Assembly (NCBI GenBank): GCA_023665245.1
Contig: JAMPEH010000118.1
Span: forward strand, 1 to 7,087
From: Muribaculaceae bacterium
Lineage (GTDB): Bacteria; Pseudomonadota; Alphaproteobacteria; Rs-D84
DNA length: 7,087 nt
Reading direction: 5' to 3'
How positions within the stretch are numbered: the first letter of the stretch is position 1; each line of letters begins with the position of its first letter. The notes under the pieces are model-generated. The model was not told where the DNA came from, made no database searches, and worked only from the letters and a program-made list of their open reading frames with translations. This document shows, piece after piece, positions 1 through 7,087 of the stretch. The position numbers were made by a program, and so were the translations under genes.

Positions 1-1
1 A

Positions 2-73
2 TACCAGCCCTACAAGTACCAGTGTGTGGCCCAGAGCACATTGGTGGTGGAGGTATACCCCGCCACCGGCATC
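2..73 (+). other. C-terminal strands of a probable Ig-like domain
   Basis: Residues 1-24 contain YKYQCVAQSTLVVEVYPATG. The alternating Y-x-Y-x-C-x-A pattern, followed by a hydrophobic V-V-E-V-Y-P strand and then directly by the first RCC1 blade, matches the end of a beta-sandwich domain. The same order (final Ig strands such as FTVTVKP or VRIRVNF, a linker, then a first blade) recurs at the two later block boundaries, which supports the call. Only about two strands are visible, so this rests on context as much as on sequence. Confidence 0.5.
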
Positions 74-3000
74 GCCACCCCCATGGTGGTCTCCGGCGCC
101 AACCACACCCTGGCGCTGAAGGCGGACGGCACCGTCTGGGCCTGGGGCAACAACTACTATGGCCAGCTGGGCATCGCCGCCAGCGTCAACCGCGACAACC
201 GCAAGAAGGACACCGAGTGGCAGTACTACAGCCCCTATGACCACTGCGATTGTATCGGCAACGCCGGTCTGGACACCTACCACGTCGGCTACGCCCAGAA
301 CAACAGCCACCAGCACGTCAGCTCCTGCCCGGGTTCGCGGCATATCTGCGAGCTGACCTACTACAGCCGCTACTGGACCACCGCCACCGACGCCCAGGGC
401 CGCGACATTTTGAAGGATTACAGCACGCCGCAGCGGGTCGTGGGCTGGGAGAGCACCAACAACGGCAACGGCTACAGCTCCAGCGCGCAGAGCGACGGCG
501 AGGGCCTTTCCAACATCGTGCGCATTTTCGCCGGGGAGAACACCTCCTACGCGCTGGATATGGACGGCCAGCTCTACGCCTGGGGCTACAACGCCAACGG
601 CGAGCTGGGCAACGGCAACTGGGACTACACCTACGAGTACGACGCCATCCCCTGCCACCACCATCGCTCTTACACCGCCTCTCACTACTGCTACTGCCAC
701 GGCTACTATAACTATTGGGGCAACTGGGTCGCCGGCTACCACAGCTGGACCTACTTCGTGCAGGATACCTCCCAGGGTGAGAATGGCTGCCACGTGCTGA
801 AGTGGGCGGCCACCCGGGATTCCAGCGCCTATTCTCCCGTGAAGGTCCTGGCCCCCGGCACCACCGTGAACTTCACCGGCACCGAGCGCAGCGGCAACCA
901 CTGGACCACCGGCAGCTACGTCAACAACAGCCGTTCCTCCTATCTGAACGACGTGGTGACCATGGCGGCGGGCCGCGACTTCGCCATCGCCCTGCTGAAG
1001 GACGGCAGCGTGGTCTACTGGGGCAACTCCGGCGGCTACCAGTCCAAGGAATACATGGAAGTGGAGCACCGCAGAGAGGCGCCGTTCCAGAGAACGGTCA
1101 GCTATGACGAGGGCGAGTACGCGCCCAGCCCCTGGGGCACGGCGGAGCACACCCTGCGCACCTTCTCCCTCATGGCCCGCGCGGGCGATACCCGTCCCGG
1201 CGAGTGGCACGAGACCACCGTGAACTCCCACTGCGCCTACGGCACCAGCTACGACCAGCGCTACGGCTACCAGGGCGTGTCCGGCAGCTGCGACTTTACC
1301 AAGTATAACGAGACCGAGCCCGACGCCAGCGCCGGCGTGGCGGGCAACTACGTGACCAAGCTGACCCCCGTGTACGTGATCGGCGTCAACGGCACCGGCC
1401 GCCTGGGCGACAACGCCCTGAACGACACGCTGGACAACGGCAGCGTTGACCGCACCACCAGCCCGCTGGCCAAGACGCAAAACAGCAGCCTGTCTGCGGC
1501 CAACTATACGCCCAAGATCATCAAGCTGGCGGCAGGGGACTACTATGCCGTGGCGCTGACCTCCTCGGGGACGGTCTACGCCTGGGGCATGAACACTGCG
1601 GGCAGCGGCGCGACCCATAACGTGTCCAACAACGACCGCCGCAGCCCCAACACCAGCACCGGGCACGTGGACGCGCCGGGTTACAGCGGTCACACGTACC
1701 GCACGGCCATCTACCAGGGCGCGCCCAACCGGGATTACATCAACTGGACGCCGTCCTCCAACCCGGGCTATACGCCCAGCTGGGACGGCTGGGGCGCCAT
1801 GGGTCAGGGCAACGACTTCCAGGGCAACAACGAGTCCTTCGACCGGCTCTACCCGACCCAGGTGAAGTCCGGCGAGCAAATGACGTCTACCAACTACCTC
1901 CAGGATATCGTGGACATCGCCTCGGGCGACAAGCATATCCTGGCGCTGGACGCCCACGGGCAGGTCTGGGCCTGGGGCGACAACTCCAAGGGCCAGCTGG
2001 GCGACGGCACCACCACCGACCGCAACCAGCCCACCAAGGTGAAGTACAGCGGCCTGGGCGACGGCCAGATCGAGATCGTTCGCATCTTCGCCTTCGGCGA
2101 TATGTCCGCGGGCATCGACCGGGCGGGCCATGTGTACGCCTGGGGCGACAATACCTGGACGGAATATAAGGACTCGGGCACCTGGAGCGGCGCTTCCAAG
2201 GCCAACGGGCCCAGCTATGTGGTGTCCGGCACTTACACGGGCAAGCTGGGCGTGGCCGGCGTGAGCACCATCAACGAGCTGAGCGTGGCCAACCGGGTCA
2301 AGGCCGGCGAGTCCATCGAGTCCGGCGTGGCCGGCAACGAGCGCAACACCAAGGACGACTTCATCGGGGCCCAGAGCGTGGCGCTGAGCCTGAACCACAC
2401 CACCATTTACAAGGATCAGACCCCCGTTCGCGACGCGGACGGCAAGGCGACCCAGGCTCCGTACATCACCAACAACGTCTACGCCATGGGCGACGCTGTT
2501 GGCCTGGGCAACGGCCGCAGCGTGGACTACGCTTCGGTGCCCGCCATGGTGGGCGAGCCCGACCAGCAGAGCATTTACATCCGCCAGGTGATCCAGGTGC
2601 ACAACATCCAGGGCCTGGACGAGGAGGAAGGCAAGGAAAAGGCCGGAACGACCACTACCATCGAGCTGGACGGCGAGCTGCGCTCCTATATCCTGGGCAG
2701 AGACAGCGACTCCACCTTGTCGGTGAAGGTGCAGGTGCCCGAATACCTCAATCCCAGCCGCATCCGCCTCACCGAGGGCGACGCGCTGCGCATTCCTATG
2801 ATCTATTCCGCCGCTGACGGTGCGCAGGCCAACCTGCTGCACCAGTTTACCGCCGGAACCAACCTCTACCGCACCTCCGGCGTGGATCCCAAGGGCGACA
2901 ACGTGTTCTGCTTCAACTCCACCGAGATCATCGGCACCAAGGACCTTGACGAGGGCGTCAGCCACAAGGCGGATCCCGTTCTGCCCACGGTGGATCTGTT

Positions 3001-6000
3001 CCAGGTGATCTCCACCGACGAGTCTATCCTCAAGGTTTATAAGTATGTGGACGCGGCCGACGCCACCAAGAGCTATTTCGAGCTGCGCACCATGCCCAAC
3101 GCCTTCGGCGAGGTCACCGTTCTCATCCGGGAGACCGCGACCCAGGCCAGCCGCACCTTCACCGTGACGGTGAAGCCCAAGGATTACGACCTGACCGAGG
3201 ATCCCAACGACAAGCTGGCCGTGCCCAAGGTGGTTTACGGCGAGGACTTCGCCGTGGCGCTGAAGTCGGACGGCACGGTCTGGGCCTGGGGCGCCAATGA
3301 CTTTGGCCAGCTGGGCGACGGCTCCACCGGCTACGAGTATTCGCCCGTTCAGGTGCGCAACGTGAACGGCAACGGCTACCTGATGGGTATCGTGGACATT
3401 ATGGCGGGCGGCTTCACCGTCTTTGCGGAGGACGCGGACGGCAACTGGTACGTCTGGGGCCAGAATTACCTCTATCAGGCGGGCAACGGCGACTGCACCC
3501 ACTACGTCTACCCCACCGGCCTGAACATCGTGGCCGAGGACGGCTACATCATCAACCGCAACGGCAATCCCGAGTGGCTGGATGTGGAGGACGCCGATCC
3601 CAAGGACGTGCCCGTCCACAACATCGCCCAGCTCTCCGCGGGCTGGCTGACCACCCTCATTGCCACCAAGAACGGCCGCGCTTACGGCGTGGGCCTGAAC
3701 AACAACCGCCAGATCAACCTGCGCGCCACCGGAAACAGCGCCATCGACTACCCCGGCAACAGCATGGGGGTGCACGGCGGCACCATGGGCAGCAGCGTGG
3801 TGGTCACGGCCACCCGGATCGAGCGGGGCGGCTACATCAACAACGTGGAAAAGAGCGGTGCGCGGGTGCGCGACGGCGTGTCCAGCCTCAGCAGTACCGG
3901 TAAGCTGGGCCGGAAGGACAGCCCGAACGCCAACGGCTTCACCTCTCAGGGCTTCACCGCCACCGCGACCAACGAGTCCATCTACTCCACCGCCATCATC
4001 GACAACGTGGAGTCGGTGTACGCCGGGCGGAATTACAGCCTGATCCGCACCGTGGGCGGCCAGGTGTTCGCCTGGGGCAATCTGGCCACCGACGTGAACT
4101 CCCCGCAGTGGGATATCGGCGAGACCGGCGTGAACCAGAGCAACTACGGCAAGGCCTGGTACCGCAGCAGCGGCGGCACCCTGCCTTGGTATGAGAACCT
4201 GCGGGGCATGTCGTCTACCTACGACGAGCGCTGCACCTATCAGTATTGGAACGGCAGCTACGACGGCAGCGGCAACAAGGTCTACAGCACCGTCAACCAG
4301 CCTATCCAGCGCCGTCCCATCCTGGTGCGGGAGGGCAGCGAGGTCAACGGCGCGGGCAATTACCTCCGCGACGTGGTCCAGGTGGCCAACAGCTACGTGA
4401 GCCAGTACTGGTCCGGCACAAGCAACGATAGCGGAAAGATCTACAACACCATTTCGGAGAGCCATGTGCTCATGCTGGGGATGAACTCGGTGTATTCCGA
4501 GGCCCGGGCTGAGGGTGGCTGGTGGGCCACTGACCTGCCCGGCGACGCCGAGAACGGCTACACCGCCATGACCACCGACAAGAGCGGCGTGGTCTTTGGC
4601 ATGGGCGGCAACAGCAGCTACGAGATCACCGCCAACTCCTCCTCCAGCCACATCGGACGGCCCGTGGTGGTGAAGAACGGCGACGGCGTGCGCCTGGATC
4701 AGGCACTGGAGGACGGCGACCGCATCGTGCAGGTGGCCGTGGGCGGCAACCGCAGCGGCGTGCTGACCCAGCGGGGCGACGTGTACGAGTGGGGCGGCGG
4801 CACTGCGGGCACCCGCAGACTGGCGGCGGAGGCCACCGGCGCCAAGCCCACCAGCATCACCAGCTATCAGGACACCGGCAAGGACTACTGGGACAACACC
4901 CCCGGCAAGTATAAGCAGACCTACGGCTACGCCATGAGCACTCTGGGCTCTGTGGTGCTGAAGTCGGACGGCACGCTGTGGGCCTGGGGCCTCAACGAGG
5001 ACGGCCAGTTGGGCATCGGCTCCACCAACCTGGCCCTGCGGCAGTCCATCGACAACCCCGGCGAGGTGTATTATGGCCAGGATACCATGGAGAAGCTGTC
5101 GCTAAATACGGTGACGGTGGGCGTAGCCCGCGCATCGGACGGCCAGCTCGACGCCACCGCGCCCAGCTACGTGGTGCACCGTCCGTGGTCCATCGACCTG
5201 ATGGTCCATGAGCGCCAGACCTTCCAGATCGACGTGAACGACGTGGCGATCACCCGGGTGAACAGCTTCAACGTAGTGGCCAACGCGGTTTGGTACAGCA
5301 ATATCTATGTGAACGCGGACGCGACGGACGAAAAGAAGAAGCGCCTGCTGAAATTCCAGAGCGCCAACCCCGAGCTGCTCTACTTCAAGGACAACACCAG
5401 CGGCCTGGCCACGGTGAATTACGACAAGATCCTGCCCGGTATGTATACCTATGTGACGGTGAGCGATCCCGACCGGCCGGAGTACTCTGTGCGCATCCGG
5501 GTGAACTTCTATAACGACATCCTCACCTACAACGACACCACCAGCGGCACCAGCTACAACGCGCTGGGCATGAAGGTCGGCGACGATTGGGTGGGCGAGG
5601 AGCGCTATGTCCACCACACCAGTATGCCCACCATCATCACCGGCGACAATTTCACCTTCGCGCTGAAGCCCGACGGCACCGTTTGGGCTTGGGGCAACTA
5701 TACAAACGGCTTCCTGGCCTCCGACATCGACGGCGAGCACGTGATCGTGCCCACCCAGGTGCAGGATCCCGACGATCCCACCGGCTATCTCACCGGCATC
5801 ACCCAGATGGTGGGCAACGAGAACTTCATGCTGTTCCTCAAGAGCGAGGGCGTCCAGACCAAGGACGGCGAGAAGATGATCGGCAAGGTGTACGCCTGGG
5901 GTGCGAACACCTACGGACGCTTCGGCAACGGCGCCAGCGGCGATACCGTGCTGATCGACGCGGAGAACAAGGGCCTGGTGGCCACCCGCATCGACTCCAC

Positions 6001-7087
6001 CCTCTACAGCATCCCCAGCCAGAACTTCAACGGCAACCCGTTGATCCGCCTGGGCGAGGAGCAGCTATTCGACGGCGCTTATAAGACCTTCGACGGCTCC
6101 TACAAGACCGTTCCGGGCACCTACGCGCCGGTCTCCACTTCCAAGGAGAACGAGCCGCTGGTGACCCTGTCCAAGCATCTGGATACGACCGAGCGGGCCT
6201 TCTATTACTACGAGGACAGCTATATCAACTACGTCATCAAGCTGGCTGCGGGCCGCAACCACGCCGTGGCGCTGACCCAGAACGGCACTATCTACGCCTG
6301 GGGCCTCAACGACCACAGCCAGGTGACCCGCGCCAAGGGCTCCATGTTCTCCGGCAGCGTCCTCAGCGCGCACCGGCTGAAGGCCGCCAACATGGTGGAC
6401 GTCGCCGCGGGCTCCAACCACACCCTGCTGCTGCGGTCTGACGGCACCGTTTGGGCCTACGGCAGCAACACCAACGGCCAGGTGGGCGTGGGCACCACCA
6501 CCGCGACCTATTATGATCCCACCCAGGTGGTCACCACCGACGGCCAGCCGCTGCGGGGCGTGGTGGAGATCGCCGCGGGCGACAACTTCTCCCTGGCGCT
6601 GGACGAAAAGGGCCAGGTGTGGGTCTGGGGCCTGATGAACGGCACCAACCAGACCAGAGCGCTGAAGCTGAGCTTCGGCGAGAACGAGCGCATCATCCGC
6701 ATGGAGGCCAAGCAGAACATCGCCACCTTCATCACCGACGGCAGCGCGGTGACCTACCGCTGGAACAGCGTGTCCACCACTGCCGCGCCCACCGCCGACA
6801 ACCGCCTCCGGGCCGGTCAGGCGTATAAGAGCACCTCCGATCCCGACGACAGCGCCGCCAGCGTGCTGACGGACACCTTTATGGCGGTGTCTCACAGCTC
6901 GCACACCGTGGTCGTGACCAAGGACGGCGCTATGTACGCCTACGGCAACGACACCACCGGCGCTATGGGCGACAAGGACGGCACCGCCTGGAACAGCAGC
7001 AGCCGCAACAAGTGGAGCCAGACGGTGGACGGCGAGAGCATCAACTACCTCTACCGTATCACCGGCGACCGCTACGGCCTGACGCCC
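2..7087 (+). CDS. Giant RCC1-repeat / Ig-like modular protein, internal fragment (both ends missing)
   Basis: One frame stays open for all 2362 codons, so the gene is over 7.1 kb and extends past both edges; start, RBS and stop are not visible. The translation holds about 23 RCC1-type blades (clear copies of DGTVWAWG at residues 41-48, 1086-1093 and 1887-1894, with GQLG following in the first two) in three blocks, separated by two Ig-like regions and preceded by the tail of another. RCC1 repeats form seven-bladed propellers that act as protein-binding scaffolds; in bacteria the COG5184 (ATS1-like) members are mostly uncharacterised, and no enzymatic motif is visible here. The protein is rich in Gly, Asn, Asp, Thr, Tyr and Trp and poor in Cys after residue 430, which suits an extracellular beta-rich protein. 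No membrane-spanning stretch was noticed. A surface or secreted adhesion/scaffold role is inferred only. The RCC1 family call is firm; the function is unknown. Confidence 0.95.
176..421 (+). other. 82-residue Cys/His-containing loop insert in blade A1
   Basis: In a normal RCC1 repeat, GQLGxG is followed within about 10 residues by the S-x-P-x-x-V strand. Here GQLGI (ending at 175) and STPQRVV (from 422) are separated by about 82 residues. The insert has Cys at residues 82, 84, 109 and 116, in the form H-C-x-C ... S-S-C-P-G-S-R-H-I-C, with His at 81, 95, 104, 106 and 114. The spacing could hold a metal ion or two disulfides. It matches no domain I recognise. Reading frame and codon use are unbroken, so it is real coding sequence. 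Confidence 0.65.
617..832 (+). other. 72-residue Cys/His/Tyr-rich loop insert in blade A2
   Basis: This lies in the same loop as the first insert: between GELGNG (ending at 616) and YSPVKV (from 830). It contains the dense segment C-H-H-H-R-S-Y (residues 218-224), then H-Y-C-Y-C-H-G-Y-Y-N-Y-W (228-239), an aromatic stretch WVAGYHSWTYF, and a further C-H at residues 263-264. Four Cys and at least seven His in about 50 residues is unusual for RCC1 proteins. Metal binding or disulfide pairing is inference. No known domain is recognised. Confidence 0.65.
1595..1789 (+). other. 65-residue insert splitting a blade of block A
   Basis: The blade begins normally (GTVYAWGMN, ending at 1594) and resumes with WGAMGQGND at 1790, ending in YPTQV at 1864. 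The intervening residues are rich in Asn, Ser, Thr, Pro, Gly and Tyr (for example NRDYINWTPSSNPGYTPSWD) and are probably an exposed or extended loop. There is no Cys here, unlike the inserts of the first two blades. The split is judged only from how well the two flanks join into one consensus repeat. Confidence 0.55.
2573..3181 (+). other. Ig-like region 1 between RCC1 blocks A and B
   Basis: Residues 858-1060 lack any RCC1 signature. The second half has the look of a bacterial Ig-like (Big-type) fold: F-Q-V-I-S-T-D-E-S-I-L-K-V (from about base 2999), then FELRTMPNAFGEVTVLIRE, then a final strand pair SRTFTVTVKP. The first half has TLSVKVQVPEYLNPSRIRL and an acidic loop (LDEEEGKEK), and may be a second sandwich or a divergent part of the same one. 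At about 200 residues it is large enough for two domains. It probably serves as a spacer between propellers. The precise family is not assigned. Confidence 0.6.
3224..5077 (+). repeat. RCC1 block B: about eight blades, several degenerate (protein repeats)
   Basis: Blades, by base position: 3227-3355 (YGEDFAVALKSDGTVWAWG, GQLGDGSTGYEYSPVQV, near consensus); 3389-3523 (AGGFTVFAEDADGNWYVWG); 3623-3721 (SAGWLTTLIATKNGRAYGVG); 3995-4084 (AGRNYSLIRTVGGQVFAWG); 4373-4499 (DVVQVANSY ... SHVLMLGMNSVYSEA, degenerate); 4550-4621 (GYTAMTTDKSGVVFGMGG, degenerate); 4724-4810 (VGGNRSGVLTQRGDVYEWG); 4931-5020 (LGSVVLKSDGTLWAWG, GQLGIG). The best-conserved blades are the first and last, and the middle ones have lost the paired Trp. 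Long Asn/Gly/Ser/Tyr-rich connections at about 3722-3994 and 4085-4372 contain no blade I can recognise. Only two Cys occur in the block (residues 1165 and 1411). Confidence 0.85.
5087..5515 (+). other. Ig-like region 2 between RCC1 blocks B and C
   Basis: Residues 1696-1838 carry no RCC1 motif but resemble Ig-like region 1 in layout: an early strand SYVVHRPWSIDLMV, later L-L-K-F-Q-S-A-N-P-E-L-L-Y-F, then SGLATVNYDKILPGMYTYVT and the final strand pair PEYSVRIRVNF. The aligned tracks ST-DES-ILKV / SA-NPE-LLYF, GEVTVLI / MYTYVTV and FTVTV / VRIRV suggest a shared origin and a Big-type Ig fold. The region is shorter than Ig-like region 1. It is followed by a roughly 35-residue linker (5516-5623, TYNDTTSGTSYNALG and onward) with no recognised motif. 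Confidence 0.6.
5624..7087 (+). repeat. RCC1 block C: seven recognisable blades, running off the window
   Basis: Blades, by base position: 5624-5761 (TGDNFTFALKPDGTVWAWG ... VPTQV); 5798-5932 (VGNENFMLFLKSEG ... KVYAWGANTYGRFGNG); 6233-6325 (AAGRNHAVALTQNGTIYAWG); 6392-6532 (AAGSNHTLLLRSDGTVWAYG, GQVGVGTTTATYYDPTQV); 6560-6649 (AAGDNFSLALDEKGQVWVWG); a weak one at 6692-6766 (ATFITDGSAVTYRWN); 6881-6985 (SHSSHTVVVTKDGAMYAYG, GAMGDKDGT). Seven copies fit one propeller, although the block may continue beyond the edge. The second blade has an extra hairpin (EGVQTKDGEKMIGK) before its VYAWG strand. A roughly 100-residue segment at 5933-6232 has no blade; it contains the near-repeat FDGAYKTFDGSYKT at about 6068-6109. 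No Cys occurs in this block. Confidence 0.87.

Larger units (their letters stand above)
80..2554 (+). repeat. RCC1 block A: about eight blades, with long loop inserts (protein repeats)
   Basis: Blades, by base position: 83-175 (SGANHTLALKADGTVWAWG, then GQLGI); 515-616 (AGENTSYALDMDGQLYAWG, GELGNG); 953-1036 (AAGRDFAIALLKDGSVVYWG); a degenerate one at 1352-1411 (VYVIGVNGTGRLGDN); 1517-1864, split by an insert (AAGDYYAVALTSSGTVYAWG ... GAMGQGND ... YPTQV); 1907-2041 (ASGDKHILALDAHGQVWAWG, GQLGDGTTTDRNQPTKV, the closest to consensus); 2069-2158 (FGDMSAGIDRAGHVYAWG); 2369-2515 (VALSLNHTTIYKD ... NVYAMGDAVGLGNG). A propeller usually needs seven blades, so eight candidates suggest that one degenerate copy is not a true blade. 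The block is about 825 residues, roughly twice the size of a plain RCC1 propeller, because several loops are expanded. Confidence 0.88.

Noticed and set aside
250..711. 153-codon plus-strand frame rich in Arg, Leu and Gln
   Set aside because: It is out of frame with the long RCC1 frame, has an Arg/Pro/Leu-rich composition typical of a shifted reading of GC-rich DNA, and has no domain.
1894..2205. 103-codon minus-strand frame
   Set aside because: It is antisense to the two best-preserved blades of block A. The product has no independent motif.
4772..4780. An Arg-Gly-Asp tripeptide (residues 1591-1593), a possible integrin-type adhesion motif
   Set aside because: It occupies the normal D-G turn of an RCC1 blade (LTQRGDVYEWG aligns with LKSDGTVWAWG), so chance variation of the repeat explains it. 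There is no evidence of adhesion function.
4978..5211. Plus-strand shadow frames beginning MGLGP (here and near 6619)
   Set aside because: They repeat only because the recurrent Trp-Ala-Trp-Gly coding segment reads as M-G-L-G in another frame. This is a by-product of the RCC1 motif.
5102..5740. 212-codon open frame on the minus strand
   Set aside because: It lies wholly antisense to the RCC1/Ig-like coding frame. Its Val/His/Gly/Ala-rich product has no recognisable motif and is what GC-ended codons produce when read backwards.
6065..6904. 279-codon open frame on the minus strand, the longest stop-to-stop shadow
   Set aside because: It overlaps clear RCC1 blades on the plus strand. The product is low-complexity Gly/Val/Ala/His-rich, and its length follows from the scarcity of stop complements in GC-rich third positions.
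1..7087. Promoters, RBS, terminators, tRNA or CRISPR structures
   Set aside because: The window is fully occupied by one coding frame and no intergenic gap exists. The repeats seen are protein-level and diverged in DNA, unlike CRISPR repeats.

Overview
The whole window lies inside one very large protein-coding gene. Frame +2 (codons beginning at base 2) is open from the first complete codon to the last base: 2362 codons with no stop, and neither the true start nor the true stop is present. Residue numbers below count from base 2. The protein is built from many RCC1-type (ATS1/COG5184-like) beta-propeller repeats, recognised by recurring variants of A-G-x-N/D-x-x-x-A-L-x-x-D-G-x-V-W-A-W-G-x-N-x-x-G-Q-L-G-x-G, interrupted by Ig-like beta-sandwich segments.

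Layout: the tail of a probable Ig-like module (2-73); RCC1 block A, about 8 blades (80-2554); Ig-like region 1 (2573-3181); RCC1 block B, about 8 blades including weak ones (3224-5077); Ig-like region 2 (5087-5515); a linker; RCC1 block C, 7 recognisable blades running to the window edge (5624-7087). This reads as a repeating super-unit of [Ig-like + one RCC1 propeller], with the start of each propeller carrying nearly the same first-blade signature. Blades in block A carry long loop inserts, two of them rich in Cys, His and Tyr.

Organism: the sequence is strongly GC-rich at third codon positions (GGC, ACC, GAC, CTG, AAC dominate) and uses bacterial-style dense coding. Giant RCC1/Ig-like proteins of this type are typical of Gram-positive gut Clostridia (for example GC-rich Oscillospiraceae), where they are usually secreted or surface-attached. 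The host assignment is an inference from style, not a match. No signal peptide, anchor, SLH domain or LPXTG motif falls in the window, so the location of the protein cannot be shown here.

There is no intergenic DNA, RNA gene, mobile element, CRISPR array, promoter or terminator that can be supported. The other open frames on both strands are shadows created by the biased third positions and the repeated Trp-Ala-Trp-Gly coding segments. The main point of interest is the protein's architecture, not a multigene system.
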